NCBI GenBank assembly: GCA_001687465.1 | Contig: LVLI01000862.1 | Coordinates: 1 to 62,369 of the forward strand | Origin: Halocafeteria seosinensis | Taxonomy: Eukaryota; Sar; Bigyra; Bicosoecida | DNA length: 62,369 nucleotides | Direction of reading: 5' to 3' | Shown here: piece after piece, positions 58,773 to 62,369 of the stretch | Layout: every line of letters begins with the position of its first letter | Numbering within the stretch: the first letter of the stretch is position 1 | Position numbers and translations under genes: made by a program | Notes under the pieces: generated by a model | What the model saw: the letters and a program-made list of their open reading frames with translations, nothing else | Told to the model about the DNA's origin: nothing | The model's database searches: none

Positions 58773-59401
58773 AATATGCCTCACTATCAACAAAGATCTG
58801 CGATCGCTCGTAGGGCATCGTGTTCGTCCCTTTAATGGGTATGAGACGTTTGATTTTGTTAGATAGATTATCCTCCAAGACGCCAGTTGGAGAATGACCT
58901 ACTTCATGCCAGGTTCTCTACTGTATTCCAACCACTCTTCCATTATGCGCGTTTACAGCACAAGTAATGCTGGGGTGCCAGCAAGTTTGTTTCTGCCGTG
59001 TTGTAGGAAAACTCATATAACAGCTACTGGAACATTGGAGATTGGTTACTGCTGTACTGTTGACTAGTCCAAATGCTGAGTTGTTTGCTTCCTAGCCATC
59101 TACCGAGCTATGCCGACTGGACTGGAGGCCTGTGGGATGTTTCAAACTCCCGCGCTGTCGGTTTGCTTGCTTCTAAGGTCTATCAGATCCGATGTAACGG
59201 TTCAGTATAGCAATATTCTGGCAACAATGCAAACAACTATACCATGTGGTCTATGATATGGACTATCGATCGCAATGGACAACATCATCTGTATTATATA
59301 GGGGCGATTTCGCTCTTGCCAGGATGATGTACATGCTACTTGGTATGGAGCTAAACAATCAAAATCGTAGAAAAGCGATGAAGCAATGATACTGGAAGCC
59401 G
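58773..59401. other. Convergent spacer, no gene seen
   Basis: About 630 bp between the NDUFS4 stop and the stop of the minus-strand four-helix protein. No coding signal or repeat. Confidence 0.5.
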
Positions 59402-60373
59402 TCACCGAAGCCGACCAACGTAACACACCCCGCACCGGTACAATGGAATCAAGATGATATTTGTCCAAGCCAGTCCAGCGAAGTCGTTAGCAACCTTGTG
59501 ATCGTGTTTCAGTTTCGATGAGACTGCATATACGATAATTGCGCATACCAACCAACAGATCCATTGTAACAAAAACGTGATATGCAACAATTTCCGATAT
59601 ATGTTCAGCCGCTCATCAGTCGGTTGGGTGCAGCAAATATGGAAGATTTCCATTACGTGAACAATCAAAGTTGCAATAGCGAAAATCAGCAGGAATATAA
59701 TGACAGCTCTAGCGGCTTTCCAGCTAGCTTGATACGAATCGTATTGAGGATCCACTCCGAGACCGTCATGATATTCCGGGGATTTAGCATCGTCGTTCAA
59801 GAAATCATCATCAAACTGCCAATCATCGTCAATCCAATCATCGTCAATCCAATCATCGTCAACCCAATCATCGTTAACCCAATCATCGTCAACCCAATCA
59901 TCGTAAACAGTGTTGTCATCATCGTCATTGAACCCTAATCGATATGTAAAACGCCAGAGAGAGATCTCTATATCATAGTAGTAAGAACCATCGGAAAACT
60001 GCAACCGGTCATTGCGCTTCATCCACGGCGAATTTTTTCCTACTAAATGAACTGCCGACCAAATTGACAATGAAAATATCAAAAGAAAGCAGAAGTTAAA
60101 CACCACGTAAGCGAGGAATTGGGCCCAAAGCGTCTGCCTCATTACCGTTTGTGCTATCTCGTTTCTCGGCGTGGATGGCACGTGGATGATTCTGTAAGAA
60201 GGACCACGATTATCCGGCGGATTAGGATTGGGAACTGTTCTCTGGACAGTAATGGGGCGGTCGTCCCCTAAGGGATCATACGGCCTGTCATATATAGGCT
60301 CCAACCGCCTCTCCTCTTCCGCCTCGTTCTCTCTAACCTTCTCGATGAAAGCGCGTTGTATCGCCGATGCCAT
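59402..60373 (-). CDS. Four-helix membrane protein with acidic DDW repeat, 323 aa
   Basis: Single exon. The ATG at 60373 (MASAIQRAFIEKV) is the first in frame. An N-terminal cytosolic region contains two proline-rich stretches (YDRPYDPLGDDRP). Transmembrane helix 1 lies at about residues 88-112. A luminal loop of about 110 residues follows and carries a run of Asp-Asp-Trp units (DDWVDDDWVNDDWVDDDWI) at about 153-185. Three helices at about 222-245, 262-285 and 296-315 follow. The tetraspan layout is visible but the cysteine signature of tetraspanins is absent. The acidic-aromatic loop could bind cations or wall polymers, which is speculation. Family unknown. Confidence 0.6.
   Translation of the reverse strand: MASAIQRAFIEKVRENEAEEERRLEPIYDRPYDPLGDDRPITVQRTVPNPNPPDNRGPSYRIIHVPSTPRNEIAQTVMRQTLWAQFLAYVVFNFCFLLIFSLSIWSAVHLVGKNSPWMKRNDRLQFSDGSYYYDIEISLWRFTYRLGFNDDDDNTVYDDWVDDDWVNDDWVDDDWIDDDWIDDDWQFDDDFLNDDAKSPEYHDGLGVDPQYDSYQASWKAARAVIIFLLIFAIATLIVHVMEIFHICCTQPTDERLNIYRKLLHITFLLQWICWLVCAIIVYAVSSKLKHDHKVANDFAGLAWTNIILIPLYRCGVCYVGRLR
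59821..59910 (+). repeat. 15-bp minisatellite, six units, coding
   Basis: Six tandem copies of a 15-bp unit (aatcatcgtcaa(t/c)cc and variants), read on the minus strand as a five-residue DDW-containing unit. The last unit is diverged. Copy number can change without breaking the frame. Confidence 0.9.
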
Positions 60374-60835
60374 TCTTTTCAATTGCCTAGTTGTCGTCCT
60401 CTCTAGTAATTACACAGAAGCAATGAGCTCTTCACGGTGTAATGTACGCTCGTCGGCGTTTTCAGCTTTGGATTAATCTAATGCACTTCACTTCCGCTTG
60501 CGCTAATATTTAAGGTAGGCATAATATTAGCGACTACACTGTATCAGTAATGGTCGATCAGCAACACACATACACCAACGGAGAATTTTTGATAGCAGAC
60601 AAAAAAGCCTTTTAATAGGATAGTACAATAGTTTAAAGGGTCGCCGCCGGACCGCTGGGGATACCGGTATTATTATAAATTAGGCTGGGACAAAACTCCC
60701 CACTTTTCGTCTCCCCAATCGGGTCTGGGGAGATCCGGCCCGGGGTTTTCACAGATTTCTTGGGTGTGCAAGGGGAAATTTCGGTTCTCGGACCAAAATG
60801 TACTATTTTATGGTTTTATGGCCCATGTAAACACC

Positions 60836-61597
60836 TCATATAGACTCTAGATAACAGAAATTGGGTAAAATTGAACATTTTCGGAGGATAGAGTCATTAA
60901 ACATCTTACTCGTGGCCTTCTGGAATTTCTGGTTCCGCACTTTCCACACTCGCAGAATGTCGACCGGGAGACAGAAGGGCAACCTCTCATGAAAATCGTA
61001 CACCATGTCATGTATCATCTCATAATTTGTTACGGATTTTATAAGACCATCAGTAAGCTCATTTTATCGTAGAGAAGCCTGCAGATCTTCCGTTCGGTTC
61101 TTGACCTGCGAAAGCTCGCTCCACTGTGGTGTTGCTCACTCCTATAGTGAGATACTGTATCTCAACATCACTTGTTCTAGGCTCTTTCCTTCCATGTTAT
61201 ACTCCTTTTTGCCTATTTCTAGCTGTTTGGTCCAATGATCTTTCGCTTGTTCTTTGGTGGTAAATCGCGGTGGAGGCTTCAGTTCCTCGTCGAAAACAAA
61301 AGTGGTCCAGACGATTTTACTGACATCGCATTCAGAACCACATTCTTCATAATCAATTTTCTTCAGCAGTACAAAGCATTTTTTCTGTCTGGGCAAGACC
61401 TCTATGGCTGGATCCACGCTACAGCGGTCGGAATCAGCATTTGTCTTCCTTTCCTCTGCTTCAATAATATTCCCAAATTCATCAAGATAATCTTACTGTT
61501 ACGTAGCATGTTGCTCAGTATCTGTATCACTGCTATGGCGGCCACGCTTTTTCGCCCTTGGAGCGACCGGCGCTGGCGCGGGTAGCAGGCATGTTCC
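60836..61597 (-). pseudogene. Interrupted reading frame inside the TIR element
   Basis: One frame of 254 codons stays protein-like from 61597 down to 60836, with internal stop codons at 61499-61501, 61493-61495, 61142-61144, 61136-61138 and 61064-61066 (TAA, TAA, TAG, TGA, TAA). The start contains an NLS-like APRAKKRGRHSSDTD. Later segments include RFTTKEQAKDHWTKQLE and YDFHERLPFCLPVDILRVW. An intron with GT at 61168 and CAG ending near 61103 would remove two stops. No family is recognised. It is either a decayed element gene or a spliced gene I cannot fully model. Confidence 0.35.
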
Positions 61598-61744
61598 CTG
61601 TGCCACTTACGAGATAATACAGGCCCAAATAAAGGTGCATACAGCCTTAAAATAATGTATCAAGTAATGTGAGATGGCAATAGATTAATGACAAATGCTC
61701 ATAATGGATATATAACAATTTTTTGTACATCACCCCAAATGGCC

Positions 61745-61784
61745 AGTGGGGAGACTCCCCACTGGGGGGAGTCCCCAGTCTCCC
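61745..61784. repeat. Nested hairpin-forming G/C-rich inverted repeats
   Basis: Within 40 bp, agtgggga pairs with tccccact (61745-61763, 3-nt loop) and ctgggg with ccccag (61762-61778). Outside these, gggagact at 61749 pairs with agtctccc at 61777. Alternative folds compete. Located just inside the right TIR. Confidence 0.7.
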
Positions 61785-61961
61785 TGATTACACTAGGGAG
61801 ATTTGTCCCAGCCTGGTCCCCGATAAACCTGGAATAGCGAGAGCGCCGGCTCGGTGTGCCCTGGCAATGCAGGCTGGCATCCAGGGCATCCAGGAATCCA
61901 GGATCCACGAGTAGGTAGAACTTTTGATTGCTTTTTTTTTTGCTTCCTGAAAACAGTGTTG

Positions 61962-62046
61962 GGGCACACCGTGCCGGCACGAGGCACGACCCCCCCTGTG
62001 CCGCGCCGCGGCGCGGCACACGGGCACGGGGGTCGAGGGTGTGCCC
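61962..62046. repeat. Large imperfect palindrome with perfect 22-bp core
   Basis: The core 61998-62019 (gtgccgcgccgcggcgcggc plus ac) is a perfect palindrome centred on CCGCGG. It is flanked by ccccc/ggggg tracts and outer arms gggcacacc (61962-61970) and ggtgtgccc (62038-62046). GC content is far above the surroundings. It lies outside the TIR element; function unknown. Confidence 0.8.
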
Positions 62047-62369
62047 AATTGGCAAAACTCAAATGCCAAATATTAGACTTGGAAATTGCAGGATATAGCC
62101 CCGTGGAACGATATACAAGCATCCGCAGAAGATATATCAGTACCAGTTCCGAGTATCTGCCAATAGGATGCGAAAGTCAGACGTATGGAGATGCTTCAGT
62201 GGCCCATTTAAGGGTTCAGACGATGCACTTGGTGCAGTCTAGCTGAGAGTGAAACAGGGTCGCTTTTTTCGGCTACCAAGCGTGGATGCCAACCAGTCAA
62301 GCGAGCATTGAAAGGCGAAATACCCTAACTACCAACATTAATGAAGCAGAGACACGGCGACGATTGGAA
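62047..62369. other. No gene seen at window end
   Basis: The remaining 320 bp carry only the tail of a plus-strand frame that begins in the palindromic region and has no coding character. Confidence 0.5.

Larger units (their letters stand above)
60682..61814. mobile_element. Candidate TIR-bounded DNA element, 1,133 bp
   Basis: The 19 bases at 60682-60700 (aggctgggacaaaactccc) and the reverse complement of 61796-61814 differ at one position (18 of 19 identical). Most of the interior is occupied by one decayed minus-strand reading frame. Further GGGGAG/CTCCCC pairs occur inside both ends. No target-site duplication is visible directly outside the repeats, so the true ends may lie slightly further in or out. 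No transposase signature was recognised. Confidence 0.5.

Noticed and set aside
61235-61585. Hydrophobic plus-strand frame that could be a small membrane protein
   Set aside because: It is the antisense of the decayed minus-strand frame in the TIR element, whose reading is more protein-like.
60836-61597. Alternative genetic code (TAA as Gln) to explain internal stops
   Set aside because: All three stop types occur in the frame, and neighbouring genes terminate normally with TAA, TAG and TGA.

Overview
This window is nuclear DNA from a gene-dense microbial eukaryote. Nearly every gene is interrupted by short GT-AG introns, mostly 57 to 117 nt, with GTAAGT, GTATGT or GTACGT donors and CAG acceptors. 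The products are eukaryotic: UBC12, APC3/CDC27, HAT1, CapZ beta, kinesin, mitochondrial NDUFS4 and mL49, SRm300/Cwc21. Standard stop codons are used. The sequence alone does not fix the lineage. A free-living protist or alga (for example SAR) fits, but no plastid-specific gene settles it. I assembled gene models by hand from frame-compatible splice sites, so exon edges are predictions.

Layout. 1-8,930: a polytopic membrane protein, UDP-glucuronate decarboxylase (UXS), several small or unknown genes and loosely occupied sequence. 9,061-19,174: a 1,372-residue membrane protein with one intron, UBC12, a small two-helix protein, an RDH10-like SDR and a monocarboxylate-type MFS transporter. 20,246-29,362: CapZ beta, an RsmH methyltransferase with a very long acidic C-terminal extension, a CLYBL-type lyase and APC3. 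30,172-37,789: a short conserved-looking coiled-coil protein, an ankyrin/coiled-coil protein, an FHA-RINGCH-FHA protein with an N-myristoylation-type start, and an unknown disordered protein. 37,863-43,764: CDP-alcohol phosphotransferase (with a 10-nt microexon), HAT1, an intronless AhpD-like protein and mL49. 43,784-54,104: a kinesin-14-like protein with a degenerate motor, divergent from a 2,600-residue coiled-coil protein with three copies of an unfamiliar C-terminal repeat. 54,182-60,373: a class IV histone deacetylase with an N-terminal two-helix membrane hairpin, Cwc21/SRm300, NDUFS4 and a four-helix membrane protein with a DDW repeat. 60,374-62,369: a candidate TIR-bounded element, palindromes and no intact gene.

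The neighbours do not form one pathway. Several share themes: protein modification (UBC12, APC3, RINGCH protein, HAT1, HDAC), mitochondrial function (RsmH, mL49, NDUFS4, CLYBL) and cytoskeleton (CapZ beta, kinesin, giant coiled-coil). Gene spacing is tight. One tail-to-tail CDS pair overlaps by 20 bp, another is 19 bp apart, and one divergent pair has only 73 bp between start codons.
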